A program made the translations under genes and the position numbers. From Planococcus chinensis (GTDB lineage: Bacteria > Bacillota > Bacilli > Bacillales_A > Planococcaceae): a stretch of DNA of 64,000 bases. Positions 26,096-35,353 of the stretch are shown here, piece after piece; positions within the stretch are counted from its first letter, which is position 1; each line of letters begins with the position of its first letter. Under the pieces are notes generated by a model. That model searched no databases and had not been told where the DNA came from. It was given only the letters and a program-made list of their open reading frames with translations. The stretch lies in NCBI RefSeq assembly GCF_020071995.1, contig NZ_JABWTK010000012.1:26019-90018 (forward strand), read 5' to 3'.

Positions 26096-26644
26096 ATGAA
26101 TTTACTATTCGAAGGGCGTACATGTTATATCCGGAATTTAACAGTGGACGATGCGGAAGAAATGGTTCAATTGCTGTCGCGCAATCGGGATTATTGGGCG
26201 ATTTATGAGCCTCGCCATCAAGACAGTTATTTTACAGCTATGGTTCAGCGTGAAAAGATAAGGGAATCGATTTATCAGGCGAGAGAAAACCGCGAGTACA
26301 GCTTTGGGATTTTCGAGCACGAATCCAATAATATGATCGGCCATATCTCGATCTACGGCATTAAACGCCTTCCTTTTCTAAGTGCGCTGGTTGGGTATTC
26401 CATTGATGAAGCCAGCATCGGAAAAGGGATTGCCACAGAAGCGGTGGGGCTTGTGACAGCCTTTGGCTTTGAGCAGCTCCGGCTGCACCGGATTGAGGCG
26501 TATGTATCCCCGAGAAACACGGGTTCGATCCGTGTGCTTGAGAAGTCGAAATATCAAAAAGAGGGTCTATTGCGCGAGTTCCTGTATATTAACGGAATAT
26601 GGGAAGATCATTTTCAATATGCCATCCTGGAAAGTGAATTTTGA
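26096..26644 (+). CDS. GNAT N-acetyltransferase, RimJ/RimL-like
   Basis: This 182-aa acetyl-CoA-dependent acetyltransferase belongs to the RimJ/RimL group that acetylates protein N-termini or small amines. The acetyl-CoA binding motif is around VGYSIDEASIGKGIATEAV (R/Q-x-x-G-x-G/A variant), and the C-terminal signature is RIEAYVSPRNTGSIRVLEK. The target is unknown. The gene starts four bases after the M3 peptidase stop with no strong site of its own, which suggests translational coupling. Confidence 0.88.
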   Translation: MNLLFEGRTCYIRNLTVDDAEEMVQLLSRNRDYWAIYEPRHQDSYFTAMVQREKIRESIYQARENREYSFGIFEHESNNMIGHISIYGIKRLPFLSALVGYSIDEASIGKGIATEAVGLVTAFGFEQLRLHRIEAYVSPRNTGSIRVLEKSKYQKEGLLREFLYINGIWEDHFQYAILESEF

Positions 26645-26723
26645 AAGGGCAAGGCCGCCTATAAGAAATGGTGGAACTCACTTGCCAGATGGTTTTCAGA
26701 ATAAAGGCTGAGGAGGATGCGAG

Positions 26724-27197
26724 ATGGATAGAAACCGATTGTTTTCCTATCACCAATGGGCCACTTTGGAATGCCTTCGGCACGTCCAAATGCTAGGCGA
26801 AGACCTTTACCGAAGAGAAGGGCAAAATTCTTTCGCTTCCATCGAAAAAACGATGGAACATGTCATTGGCGTCGAAAAACTATGGCTGATGCGAATGGCT
26901 GCAACTGAGGATCCGACATTCGAATATTTTGATGTCGAAACAACAGAAAAAGCCATCGAAGCGTTTATGTTGCTGCATGCAGAAATGGAATTATACATGT
27001 CTGCGCTGACGGAAGAGCAATGGCAGGAGAAGTTGAAGTTTAAAAATATGCGCGGAGATGAATTCGAGAACTCGCGCGAAGAAATGCTTTTCACGGTCAT
27101 CAATCATGGCACTTACCACAGAGGGCAAGTTACCTCGTTCCTGCGCCAATTTGGCAAAGAGGGAATTGCACTTGATTATCTATATTTTAAAAAATAG
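26724..27197 (+). CDS. DinB-family putative metalloenzyme
   Basis: This 157-aa four-helix-bundle protein of the DinB/YfiT superfamily has three candidate metal-binding histidines: one in YHQWATLEC near the N-terminus, one in MEHVIGVEKLW, and the pair in NHGTYHRGQV. The superfamily includes bacillithiol- and mycothiol-dependent transferases; bacillithiol-dependent thiol transfer is a reasonable guess in a Firmicute but is not shown. The ATG follows TGAGGAGG. A bidirectional terminator separates it from the carbonic anhydrase. Confidence 0.85.
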   Translation: MDRNRLFSYHQWATLECLRHVQMLGEDLYRREGQNSFASIEKTMEHVIGVEKLWLMRMAATEDPTFEYFDVETTEKAIEAFMLLHAEMELYMSALTEEQWQEKLKFKNMRGDEFENSREEMLFTVINHGTYHRGQVTSFLRQFGKEGIALDYLYFKK

Positions 27198-27267
27198 TGG
27201 GGAAGAACCGGAGCGAGGCATAGATCGCTGCAAGCAGGATCATGGTGAATCGAACTGAATTACGCAA

Positions 27268-27300
27268 TAAAAAAACCGCTGAGAATCTCTCAGCGGTTTT
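27268..27300. terminator. Bidirectional terminator, DinB/carbonic anhydrase
   Basis: The stem AACCGCTGAG/CTCAGCGGTT is flanked by A and T runs between convergent genes. Confidence 0.9.
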
Positions 27301-27856
27301 CGTTTCCGTTAATAACAATATCAAGTTTACCTGTAGTAGGGTCGATGACCAGCCCGTGAACCGGTACAGTGCGGTCCATTAATGGATGGTTTTTCACCAT
27401 ATTTACACTGTGGCGTACGCTTTCGTTGACATCATCAAAGCCGCGCAGCCAGTCCTCGATGTTTACGCCGGAATATTTCAATTGCTCGATGGTTTTTTCG
27501 TCAATTCCACGCGCCTTCATTTTTTCCAGAACGGAAGTCGGATCAATGGCAGACATGCCGCAGTCATGATGGCCGATTATGTAAATTTCTTCTGCTTTTA
27601 ATTCATAGACGGCAACAAATAAGCTGCGCATGATTCCGCCGAATGGGTGATTAATGACAGCACCGGCGCTTTTTACGATTTTAACATCGCCATTTTTCAG
27701 GTTCATGGCTTTTGGCAGCATTTCAAATAGCCGGGTATCCATACAAGTAAGGATGACGATTTTCTTGTCGGGGAATTTAGTGGTTATGTATTGCTCATAC
27801 TCTTTGTTCTCTACAAATTGTTCGTTGTACTCCAAAATATCTTCCAACATTGACAT
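27290..27856 (-). CDS. Beta-carbonic anhydrase
   Basis: This 188-aa zinc enzyme interconverts CO2 and bicarbonate. The zinc ligands are Cys38 in CMDTR and His96 and Cys99 in IIGHHDCG; the Asp40-Arg42 dyad is intact. It resembles B. subtilis YtiB. I chose the ATG at 27856, preceded by AGGAGGAAC; the frame continues upstream to 27943 but that part lacks family similarity. The gene lies just downstream of mreBH with ~90 bases and no obvious terminator between them, so read-through is possible. Confidence 0.92.
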   Translation of the reverse strand: MSMLEDILEYNEQFVENKEYEQYITTKFPDKKIVILTCMDTRLFEMLPKAMNLKNGDVKIVKSAGAVINHPFGGIMRSLFVAVYELKAEEIYIIGHHDCGMSAIDPTSVLEKMKARGIDEKTIEQLKYSGVNIEDWLRGFDDVNESVRHSVNMVKNHPLMDRTVPVHGLVIDPTTGKLDIVINGNENR

Positions 27857-27948
27857 ATTCGGTTCCTCCTTTAGAAAGCCTATTTTTATTTTAATCCTTT
27901 TTGCAGAAAAAAACAGCCCGCAAGCACAATGCTTCCGGACCAATAGTT

Positions 27949-28956
27949 TTATCGTGCGATTTTGTCCAACTTGTTAAGCATGACCAGCGACTTTCCAGTG
28001 CCGATTGCGACAGACTCAAGAGGCTGCGGGGCAATATGAACCGGTACGGAAATTTCTTCGGACAGCCATTGCTGCAACCCTTTCAGCAAAGCGCCGCCTC
28101 CGGAAATGATCACCCCTTGGTCTACAATATCGCCGGACAGTTCAGCCGGACAGTTTTCCAGCGTTGCACGGATGCATTCGAGAATGGCAAGAAGCGATTC
28201 TTTTAAAGCTTCCTGGATTTCCGTTGAAGTCAAGTTGACGACTTTCGGCAATCCCGTCATGATATCGCGGCCGCGGACTTCCATGGTTTCCTCTTCGTGC
28301 GGAACCAAGGCATAGCCGATTTGTTTTTTGATGTTTTCAGCGGTAGGTTCCCCAATCAATACATTGTATTTTTTGCGGACATATTGGATGATGTCTTCAT
28401 CCATGCGGTCTCCCGCAACTCTTACCGTATTGGCGGATACAACGCCTCCAAAGGATATGATGCCGACTTCAGTCGTGCCGCCGCCAATGTCTACGATGAC
28501 GCTGGCAATCGGTTCGCTGACTGGAAGATCTGCACCAATTGCAGCTGCCACCGGCTCTTCGATCAAGTGTACGCTTTTTGCGCCGCTGTGTTTCACTGCG
28601 TCCACGATGGCACGCCGTTCAACAGAAGTGGCACCGCAAGGCGTGCAAATCATGACATTTGGTTTGCGGAAAGAACCGCCAATTTGTTTGGCTGCTTTTT
28701 GCATGACCAGTTTCAACAATTCAATGGTCACATCAAAGTCTGCAATCACGCCTTCTTTCAAAGGACGGACCACTCGAATTGAGTCAGGGGTTTTGCCAAT
28801 CATAGCTTTGGCATCTTCGCCGAACGCAATCACTTTATTTGATTTTGTATCCAATGCGACCACTGAAGGTTCGTTTAAAATAATGCCTTTTGATTTTGTA
28901 TAAACTAAAATATTTGCAGTTCCTAAATCAATTCCAATATCCGTTGAAGAAAACAT
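27949..28956 (-). CDS. mreBH: Rod-shape determining actin homologue MreBH
   Basis: This 335-aa bacterial actin polymerises under the membrane and positions cell-wall synthesis; in B. subtilis MreBH directs the hydrolase LytE. The N-terminus [19 protein letters not shown] is nearly the MreBH signature, and the ATPase motifs [14 protein letters not shown] and [10 protein letters not shown] are intact. A stand-alone position, away from the mreBCD operon, also favours MreBH or Mbl over MreB. The ATG at 28956 follows AGGAGGAG. Its presence implies lateral-wall growth machinery, of note if the host is a coccoid Planococcus. Confidence 0.9.
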   Translation of the reverse strand: MFSSTDIGIDLGTANILVYTKSKGIILNEPSVVALDTKSNKVIAFGEDAKAMIGKTPDSIRVVRPLKEGVIADFDVTIELLKLVMQKAAKQIGGSFRKPNVMICTPCGATSVERRAIVDAVKHSGAKSVHLIEEPVAAAIGADLPVSEPIASVIVDIGGGTTEVGIISFGGVVSANTVRVAGDRMDEDIIQYVRKKYNVLIGEPTAENIKKQIGYALVPHEEETMEVRGRDIMTGLPKVVNLTSTEIQEALKESLLAILECIRATLENCPAELSGDIVDQGVIISGGGALLKGLQQWLSEEISVPVHIAPQPLESVAIGTGKSLVMLNKLDKIAR

Positions 28957-29161
28957 GCCTAAACTCCTCCTAATTATAAACAACTACCATTTTATATTTT
29001 ACCATGAAAAATTAATGTAAAAAGAAGGGAAGCAGAAAATGATTCATTTGAAAGACGTAATGTATTAAAAAGCTTGGAATTGAGGGTATATAGTCGTGAG
29101 TTGTTCCCCTTAAAAGAAAACAGATTCTCTTCGGCAGAAGCAAGCGCCGAATTCAGCCATG

Positions 29162-29196
29162 AAAAAACCGCTCTCAATAAGAGAACGGTTTTTTTT
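29162..29196. terminator. Hairpin terminator after the 46-aa gene
   Basis: CCGCTCT/AGAACGG with one mismatch is flanked by A and T runs; it would end the minus-strand microprotein transcript. Confidence 0.75.
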
Positions 29197-29336
29197 CAAT
29201 ATCTTTTTTTCGGCATTGGATCCACATGCTCCGCGTCGTGTGCGTGAAGCTCTTTACCCAGGAAATGCAATAGTGTAAAGAAGAACAAGAAAATAACTAC
29301 CATGAAACCAAGAACTATAGTTACGCCTTCTAACAT
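29196..29336 (-). CDS. Single-helix membrane microprotein, 46 aa, unknown
   Basis: The frame begins MLEGVTIVLGFMVVIFLFFF, one strong transmembrane helix, and continues with a short His/Asp-rich cytoplasmic or external tail (HAHDAEH) ending PMPKKRY. A good AGAGGAG site lies eight bases before the ATG and a terminator follows the stop. I do not recognise it. The His/Asp cluster could bind metal, which is inference only. It lies between mreBH and an aminopeptidase gene, both also on the minus strand. Confidence 0.75.
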   Translation of the reverse strand: MLEGVTIVLGFMVVIFLFFFTLLHFLGKELHAHDAEHVDPMPKKRY

Positions 29337-29420
29337 AATGATAACTCCTCTCGTATCTGTAATTATCACTTTAAGTATACATGATAGCCGACGATAAATT
29401 AAGTGTCAAAATAATGATAC

Positions 29421-30653
29421 TTAAAAAGCCCAGTTGCCGGCTCTGAAAATCGGCTCGCGTGTGCCGTCTTCCAGGATTCCGTCAATATCCATTTCGCCTG
29501 AACCGACCATGAAATCGACGTGCGTAATGCTTTGGTTTAGGCCATTTTCAGCCAACTCTTCTTTCGACATTGTTTTGCCGCCTTCGATGCAGAATGCATA
29601 GGCACTGCCAATCGCGAAATGGTTCGAAGCATTTTCGTCGAAAAGCGTATTGTAGAATAAAATATTCGAAGCCGAAATTGGCGATTCATGCGGCACAAGC
29701 GCCACTTCCCCTAGGTAGTGGGACCCTTCATCGGTAGCTACAAGCTCTTTTAATACTTCTTCGCCCTCAGCTGCAGTAACATCAACAATTTTGCCGTTTT
29801 CAAACGTGATTTTAAAATCGTCGATGATATTGCCGCCATAACTCAACGGTTTCGTACTGGATACATAGCCATTGACGCCTGTTTTGTCCGGAACAGTGAA
29901 TACTTCTTCCGTCGGCATGTTTGCCATGAATGTATGGCCTTTCTCGTTTACAGATCCTGCACCGCACCACAAGTGGCCTTTTGGCAATGCGACTTCCAAG
30001 TCTGTTTTAGGAGAAGTGTAATGCAGCTTAGCGTATTTTTTGTTGTTCAAGTAATCCACTTTCGTATGCAAAGTTTTGTCATGATCCAGCCATTCCTGTA
30101 CCGGATTGTCCAAATCGGCGCGTACCGCTTTAAAGATGGCGTCCCATAACGCATCCATTTGCTGATCTTCCGGAAGTTCCGGGAAGACTTTGGCTGCCCA
30201 TTCCTTGGAAGGGGAGGCAAGAACGGTCCAGCTGATTTTGTCTGATTGCACATATTGGCGGTATTTGCTGAGTGCCGTACCGGTTGCTTTTTGTGAAGCG
30301 GCAATCCGTTTTGAATCGATGCCTTTTAAAAGATCCGGGCTTTGGGACATGATGCTGATAAACGCAGCTCCTTGGTCGGCCAACATTTCACGCTCCTGCA
30401 CTTTCCAGGCAGGGAAATCCGCAAATGAATCTTCTGGAGCCAGTTCAAAGCGGGTGCGCGTAATTTCATCGTCGCTCCAGTCCACATAGACTTGTTTGGC
30501 ACCGGCTTCATAAGCTTTTTTTGTAATCAGACGTACAAAAGGCGCAGCATTTAATGTCGCATTGATATAAAGCGGCTGTCCAGGTTGAATATTAACACCC
30601 ACGTTTACAGCAAGTTCTGCATAACGGGCTAGTTTTTCATCAAAAGTTGTCAA
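29421..30653 (-). CDS. ampS: M29-family metallo-aminopeptidase, paralogue 2
   Basis: This 410-aa AmpS/PepS-type aminopeptidase is a clear paralogue of 17668-18897; long blocks match, for example the C-termini EPIFRAGNWAF and EPIFRKGNWAF. Metal-site stretches LGEVALVPHESPIS and LFDENASNHFAIG are intact. I chose TTG at 30653, six or seven bases after AGGAGAG, because the resulting N-terminus TTFDEKLARYAEL aligns with MTFQEKLEQYADL of paralogue 1; the ATG at 30671 precedes the ribosome binding site. It is monocistronic. Confidence 0.92.
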   Translation of the reverse strand: MTTFDEKLARYAELAVNVGVNIQPGQPLYINATLNAAPFVRLITKKAYEAGAKQVYVDWSDDEITRTRFELAPEDSFADFPAWKVQEREMLADQGAAFISIMSQSPDLLKGIDSKRIAASQKATGTALSKYRQYVQSDKISWTVLASPSKEWAAKVFPELPEDQQMDALWDAIFKAVRADLDNPVQEWLDHDKTLHTKVDYLNNKKYAKLHYTSPKTDLEVALPKGHLWCGAGSVNEKGHTFMANMPTEEVFTVPDKTGVNGYVSSTKPLSYGGNIIDDFKITFENGKIVDVTAAEGEEVLKELVATDEGSHYLGEVALVPHESPISASNILFYNTLFDENASNHFAIGSAYAFCIEGGKTMSKEELAENGLNQSITHVDFMVGSGEMDIDGILEDGTREPIFRAGNWAF

Positions 30654-30886
30654 ATAAATCTCTCCTCTCATCCTTTCTATTTTAGCAATTTTCAGTCAGT
30701 CGTGGCAATGTTTAGCCCTAAAAGCATAAAGAGAAATTTTTTCTGCAGGACCTTCACTTCAATTGATCAAGAGAAAAACGGGAAAGTCCTTCTCCAAATC
30801 TGTTCCTGAACTGCTCGTAGGTGCAACAAAAGAGAACTGAGATTTGAAGCCGCACTCCATCTTTTAAATTCAATTCATATTTACTC

Positions 30887-30915
30887 TTGCATTTTTTATT
30901 ATAAAAGTTTATGAT
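30887..30915 (+). promoter_or_regulatory. Promoter of psuK-psuG
   Basis: -35 TTGCAT (30887-30892) and -10 TATGAT (30910-30915) are separated by 17 bp, 32 bases before the psuK start. Confidence 0.75.
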
Positions 30916-30947
30916 TTAAACAAATGTTTGAAAAGGGAGGTGACGAG

Positions 30948-32042
30948 TTGAACAAAAAGGAACAGGAAGTCATTGAACTGATCCGGAAAAATCCTTATTT
31001 GTCTCAACAAGAGATGGCGGATTCGTTGCAAATGTCCCGTCCTTCTTTAGCTAACTTAATCTCCGGGTTGATTCGGCAAGGGAAAATTGCGGGCCGGGCA
31101 TACATTCTTCCGGAAGAAGGCACAGTCGTCTGCATCGGCGGGGCGAACGTCGACCGCAAGTTTTGGCTGGAAAAAAAGGCTCAAATGGGCACATCTAATC
31201 CGGCGGCAGTTTCCGGCAGCGTTGGCGGAGTCGCCCGGAACGTAGCGGAAAACCTGGGAAGGATGGGCCACCAGGTAAAACTAATGTCCATCGCCGGAAA
31301 TGATCCGGAGTGGAAGTTGATAGAAGAAACCTCTTCGCCTTTTATGGATACGGAATTAACGAAAACCCATAATGATCTTTCTACTGGCACCTATACAGCT
31401 GTACTGGAGCCGGATGGGGAAATGATTTTGGCGATGGCGGATATGGCCATCTACGATTCATTGACAGTGGACTATGTCAAACGCCACGAAACGGCATTGA
31501 TGGCAGCCGCTTTTCTTGTCATTGATTTAAATTGTCCGAAAGAAACGGTCCGGTACGTGCAGGAATTGGCAAAATCACGCCATATCCCGCTCGCGGTCAT
31601 TCCTGTATCCACTCCAAAAATTGACCGGCTGGGGGAAGATTTGACCGGTATTACTTGGCTGATTTTGAATAAAGGGGAAGCGGAGCGCTTTTTAAGCATC
31701 AAAATCGATTCTCCCGAAGTATGGAAAAATGCTGCGACCCGATTGCTGGGGCACGGGGCAGAAAATGTCGTAATCACCGCCGGGAAAGAAGGGGTGATGG
31801 CAGGAAACCGTGAAAGAATCAGCCATTTCGCAGCAATCGACGTGCCGGAGCTTCTCGATGTGACAGGAGCAGGAGATGCGTTTTCAAGCGGCATCATCCA
31901 CAGTTACTTAAAAGACCACCCGTTTGAAAAAATCATTCAGACAGGGCTAATCAATGCAGCGAAAACGCTGCAAAGCGAATCAACCGTAAGAACTGAGTTA
32001 TCGGCTATGCAATTACAAATTGAACTGGAGGAACTACTATGA
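30948..32042 (+). CDS. psuK: Pseudouridine kinase with N-terminal helix-turn-helix
   Basis: This 364-aa protein joins a winged-helix DNA-binding domain (residues ~1-55; [19 protein letters not shown] is the recognition helix region) to a PfkB-family sugar kinase. The kinase carries [10 protein letters not shown] near 65 and the catalytic loop [12 protein letters not shown] with base Asp310. Followed by psuG, it should phosphorylate pseudouridine to pseudouridine 5'-phosphate. The fused DNA-binding domain suggests it senses its substrate or product and regulates its own operon (inference). TTG at 30948 follows GGGAGGTGA and is preferred over the ATG at 30924. Confidence 0.88.
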   Translation: MNKKEQEVIELIRKNPYLSQQEMADSLQMSRPSLANLISGLIRQGKIAGRAYILPEEGTVVCIGGANVDRKFWLEKKAQMGTSNPAAVSGSVGGVARNVAENLGRMGHQVKLMSIAGNDPEWKLIEETSSPFMDTELTKTHNDLSTGTYTAVLEPDGEMILAMADMAIYDSLTVDYVKRHETALMAAAFLVIDLNCPKETVRYVQELAKSRHIPLAVIPVSTPKIDRLGEDLTGITWLILNKGEAERFLSIKIDSPEVWKNAATRLLGHGAENVVITAGKEGVMAGNRERISHFAAIDVPELLDVTGAGDAFSSGIIHSYLKDHPFEKIIQTGLINAAKTLQSESTVRTELSAMQLQIELEELL

Positions 32043-32950
32043 ACTCAATGATTACTTACTCAACTGAAGTGCAACAAGCAATGGATAACAACCAACCGAT
32101 TGTGGCGTTGGAATCGACGATCATCTCCCACGGCATGCCTTACCCGCAAAACGTCGAAACGGCGCGCATCGTTGAACAGATCATCCGTGACAATGGAGCT
32201 GTTCCAGCAACAATTGCCATCATGGACGGCAAGATCAAAATCGGTTTATCCGATGAAGAGTTAGAACTTCTTGGCAACAGCCCGGACGTCGCAAAAGTAT
32301 CACGCCGTGATCTTGGGCAGTTGATTGCAACGAAAAAAATCGGTGCTACGACGGTTGCGGCTACGATGATTTGTGCAGAACTTGCTGGCATCCGTGTATT
32401 TGCTACAGGCGGCATTGGCGGCGTTCACCGCGGTGCAGAAACAACAATGGACATTTCAGCCGACCTTGAAGAATTGGCAACTACCGGTGTAGCAGTTGTA
32501 TGTGCTGGAGCAAAATCAATTTTGGACATCGGTTTGACACTGGAATTCCTTGAAACGAAAGGCGTACCGGTCATTGGCTATAAAACAGATAAAATGCCGG
32601 CGTTCTATACACAAGCCAGCGAATTTGATTTGACTTTCCGTGCAGATGACGTAGAAACTTTGGCAAAAGTATTGAAAGCGAAATGGGATCTTGGACTTAA
32701 AGGCGGCGCTGTAGTGGCTAACCCGATTCCGGCAGAACATGCGATGGAAGAATCGTTCATTAACGGCATCATTGACCAAGCCATGATTGAAGCAAAAGAA
32801 AATGGCATTGCTGGAAAAGAAACAACGCCATTCCTTCTTGGAAAAGTAAAAGAATTGACTGAAGGCACAAGCCTGGTCGCAAATATCGAATTGGTAAAGC
32901 ATAACGCTGAAGTCGGTGCGAAATTAGCGGTAGCTTACAACGGACTTTAA
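32039..32950 (+). CDS. psuG: Pseudouridine-5'-phosphate glycosidase
   Basis: PsuG (303 aa) splits pseudouridine 5'-phosphate into uracil and ribose 5-phosphate, breaking a C-C glycosidic bond with a Mn2+ and a catalytic Lys. Family stretches seen are [38 protein letters not shown] and [13 protein letters not shown]. The ATG overlaps the psuK stop by four bases, so kinase and glycosidase are made together. With many RNA-modification genes in the genome, this pair recycles the pseudouridine from RNA turnover. A terminator follows. Confidence 0.95.
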   Translation: MNSMITYSTEVQQAMDNNQPIVALESTIISHGMPYPQNVETARIVEQIIRDNGAVPATIAIMDGKIKIGLSDEELELLGNSPDVAKVSRRDLGQLIATKKIGATTVAATMICAELAGIRVFATGGIGGVHRGAETTMDISADLEELATTGVAVVCAGAKSILDIGLTLEFLETKGVPVIGYKTDKMPAFYTQASEFDLTFRADDVETLAKVLKAKWDLGLKGGAVVANPIPAEHAMEESFINGIIDQAMIEAKENGIAGKETTPFLLGKVKELTEGTSLVANIELVKHNAEVGAKLAVAYNGL

Positions 32951-32960
32951 GAAAATAGGA

Positions 32961-32996
32961 AAAGAAGCTCTCAACTTTGAGGGCTTCTTTTTTTTG
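32961..32996 (+). terminator. Terminator of psuK-psuG
   Basis: The stem GAAGCTCTCAA/TTGAGGGCTTC (one G-T pair) is followed by a long T run. Confidence 0.88.
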
Positions 32997-33059
32997 TCTT
33001 TTGAGAAAGGTTTCTTCTGCATTTGTTTACGGGTAGACAAAAATAAGGAGCTGAAACCT

Positions 33060-34370
33060 ATGAAAACAGATGTGTTCATTAGTGGTGGAGGAGTCGGCGG
33101 CTTAACACTTGCCTTGAAGTTAGCACAGCGCGGAGTGAATGTGACCGTTGCGGAACGTCTGACTTCCAAAACTCCTGCTTATAAAGGTGAATTGCTGCAG
33201 CCCAAAAGCATGCAGATTTTTGATGGACTGGGACTTTTTGAAGAAATTGAAGAACGTTCCAATGAGATCAAAGTGCTCGATATGCTGGAATTGTCCAGCA
33301 CACTGGCAGTCCGCGATCAATCTTTTCTGGATTATAGCGTGCTTCCGGGAAAATACAATGCCGCTTATATGGCGCATCACGAAGAACTGAAATCGATTCT
33401 TCGTGAAGCTGCTTCCCAATACCCCAATTTTATTTATTTAGGTGGAACTACCGTAAAGAAAATTGATGACAATGCCGCCCACTTGCAAAAAGGCAAAGAA
33501 AAACTGGAAGTGCAGGCTGATTATTTTGTAGGTGCAGAAGGACGGGCATCGGTTACCCGTAAAGCGATGGGCATTGAAATAAAGCAGACGGCGTATAACC
33601 ATCATTTTTTAACCGTGACTTTTCCGCGTGCCGAAAATTTCCGGGATGGAAAAATCATTTCTACGTATAACCGGTTTTTGGGTTTGTTTCCGCTGCCGGA
33701 CAACCAGGTGCGCAGCGTGTACTTAATACCGGAAGGGGACTACCAAGAGTTGAAGGAGAAACCGATCAGCCATTTCCATAAACTTTACACGGATTTGGCG
33801 CCTTCCATTGACGGCTATGTCCAGCAATTGCAGGACTGGAAAAAAATCCAGTTGATGATTCCGGTGATGTTCCATGCCCCTTCTTATGTAAAAGGCAATA
33901 AGGCGATTATTGGGGACGCCGCCCATGCGGTGCATCCGATGGCAGGCGAAGGGATGAACATGGCCATTCAGGACGCGGATGTGCTGGGCGAGCTGCTTGC
34001 CGATATGGTGGAATCCGGAAAACGGAACCCTGAAAATCTGCGATGGTTTGAAAAAGTGCGCTATAAGCGTGCTGAGCATGTAATCCAGCTGAGCCATTTG
34101 TCTGCACTCGCTTATTCGTTTCCTTTCCGGACCGTGAGCTATTTGCGGACACGGACAGTAGAACGTATGGAAGAAGATCCAATCCTTCACTTCAAGCAGA
34201 TGCTGAATGTTTCTGGCCTTGGCATGTGGAAAGAAAACGTCCGCGACCGTTTTATCCAAGGCGGCATTATGCCTGTTCGACGAAGCAGGGATTTAACTTC
34301 AGATACAAAAGAATTGAAATATTTCACCAGAGAAGAAGATTATCCGTGGAAAGTGGAGGGACTTTTATGA
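33060..34370 (+). CDS. FAD-dependent monooxygenase (UbiH/PHBH class A)
   Basis: This 436-aa flavoprotein hydroxylase has the N-terminal FAD-binding GGGVGGL (residues 9-15), the second FAD motif GDAAHAVHPMAGEGMNMAIQDA around residue 285, and the connecting VGAEGRASVTRKAMG that carries the DG-type motif. The enzyme class uses NAD(P)H and O2 to hydroxylate aromatic, quinone or polyketide substrates. The ATG at 33060 follows AAGGAG. It is coupled by an ATGA overlap to a methyltransferase gene, so the pair probably hydroxylates and then O-methylates one unknown substrate (inference). No polyketide or prenyl synthase is adjacent. Confidence 0.87.
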   Translation: MKTDVFISGGGVGGLTLALKLAQRGVNVTVAERLTSKTPAYKGELLQPKSMQIFDGLGLFEEIEERSNEIKVLDMLELSSTLAVRDQSFLDYSVLPGKYNAAYMAHHEELKSILREAASQYPNFIYLGGTTVKKIDDNAAHLQKGKEKLEVQADYFVGAEGRASVTRKAMGIEIKQTAYNHHFLTVTFPRAENFRDGKIISTYNRFLGLFPLPDNQVRSVYLIPEGDYQELKEKPISHFHKLYTDLAPSIDGYVQQLQDWKKIQLMIPVMFHAPSYVKGNKAIIGDAAHAVHPMAGEGMNMAIQDADVLGELLADMVESGKRNPENLRWFEKVRYKRAEHVIQLSHLSALAYSFPFRTVSYLRTRTVERMEEDPILHFKQMLNVSGLGMWKENVRDRFIQGGIMPVRRSRDLTSDTKELKYFTREEDYPWKVEGLL

Positions 34371-35353
34371 TTGATGTGATGAAAATGTTTAAGGCTCGCA
34401 TGTACATGAAGCGCAATGAGCCGTTTTTGTATAGCTGGCATGCTTATGTTGGATATGAATTGGATTTATTTAAAGCTTTTGAACGCCCTGTAACACAATT
34501 TGATGTGGCGGATGCCCTTCAATTGGATGAGGATTTGCTGCGTCAATGGGTAAGTGTGGGTGTCTCGATCGGCCACTTGAAAGAAGCGGGAAGAGGGCGC
34601 TATAAAGTATGGAATACGTGGAAACTGCCGAAACCGAAAGGCAATAATTCGTCGGGCGTATTATTGAAAGAAATGATGGAACTCCATATCCCTACACTCC
34701 TCAGCTATCCGGAAATGATGCGAAACCAAAACCGGCGCCATTTTGATGAAGAAAAACATGCCCCGACTGTTGCGGAAACCAGCCGTCTCCTGGAAGTGCT
34801 GGCCATGCCGAAAATGTCCAAACGCATAAGAGAAAACAAAAGCCGGACCGTTCTCGATATTGGCTGCGGGGAAGCTGGCTATATCAAAAAGCTGGCCGAC
34901 CGTTTTCCAGATACCCAATTTACCGGCATCGAAATCAGTCCGGCTGTCGTAGAAACGGCCAAGGAATTGACTGCTGGCAATGACAACATTGTCATTGAAA
35001 ATGCGGACTTGTGGCAGTACCAGCCTGAACGGCTGCAGGATATGGTCATGATGAATAACGTCATCCACTACATCGATTTGGAAAAAAGGCAGGCGCTGTT
35101 CACGGAACTGGCCAGCTGGTTGGAGAAAGACGGCATTCTTTCGGTCGTCACTCCAATCGCCGGCAGCAGCGAAGATCCGCCTTTTGCGAATGTCTTCAAC
35201 AGCTTTTTCTCCTCTTTCGACAACCTCTATCGCTTGCCGACCAGACAGGAACTAGCGGAATGGGGCGAAGAAGCAGGACTCACCATGCTCGGCATCAAAA
35301 CCGTCATCAAAGAAGGCAGCTGGTACATCGCACAGTATCAAAAGAAAAGCTGA
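34367..35353 (+). CDS. SAM-dependent methyltransferase with N-terminal winged-helix domain
   Basis: This 328-aa class I methyltransferase has a winged-helix/dimerisation-like N-terminus (residues ~1-90, with FDVADALQLDEDLLRQWVSVG) like small-molecule O-methyltransferases, and SAM motif I VLDIGCGEAGY near residue 162-172, then TGIEISPAVVETAKEL. It overlaps the monooxygenase stop by four bases. Its last codons (KKS and the TGA stop) lie inside the first unit of a tandem repeat array, whose conserved text AAAGAAAAGCTGA recurs in the other units, so the natural C-terminus may have been replaced when the repeat arrived. Confidence 0.88.
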   Translation: MIDVMKMFKARMYMKRNEPFLYSWHAYVGYELDLFKAFERPVTQFDVADALQLDEDLLRQWVSVGVSIGHLKEAGRGRYKVWNTWKLPKPKGNNSSGVLLKEMMELHIPTLLSYPEMMRNQNRRHFDEEKHAPTVAETSRLLEVLAMPKMSKRIRENKSRTVLDIGCGEAGYIKKLADRFPDTQFTGIEISPAVVETAKELTAGNDNIVIENADLWQYQPERLQDMVMMNNVIHYIDLEKRQALFTELASWLEKDGILSVVTPIAGSSEDPPFANVFNSFFSSFDNLYRLPTRQELAEWGEEAGLTMLGIKTVIKEGSWYIAQYQKKS

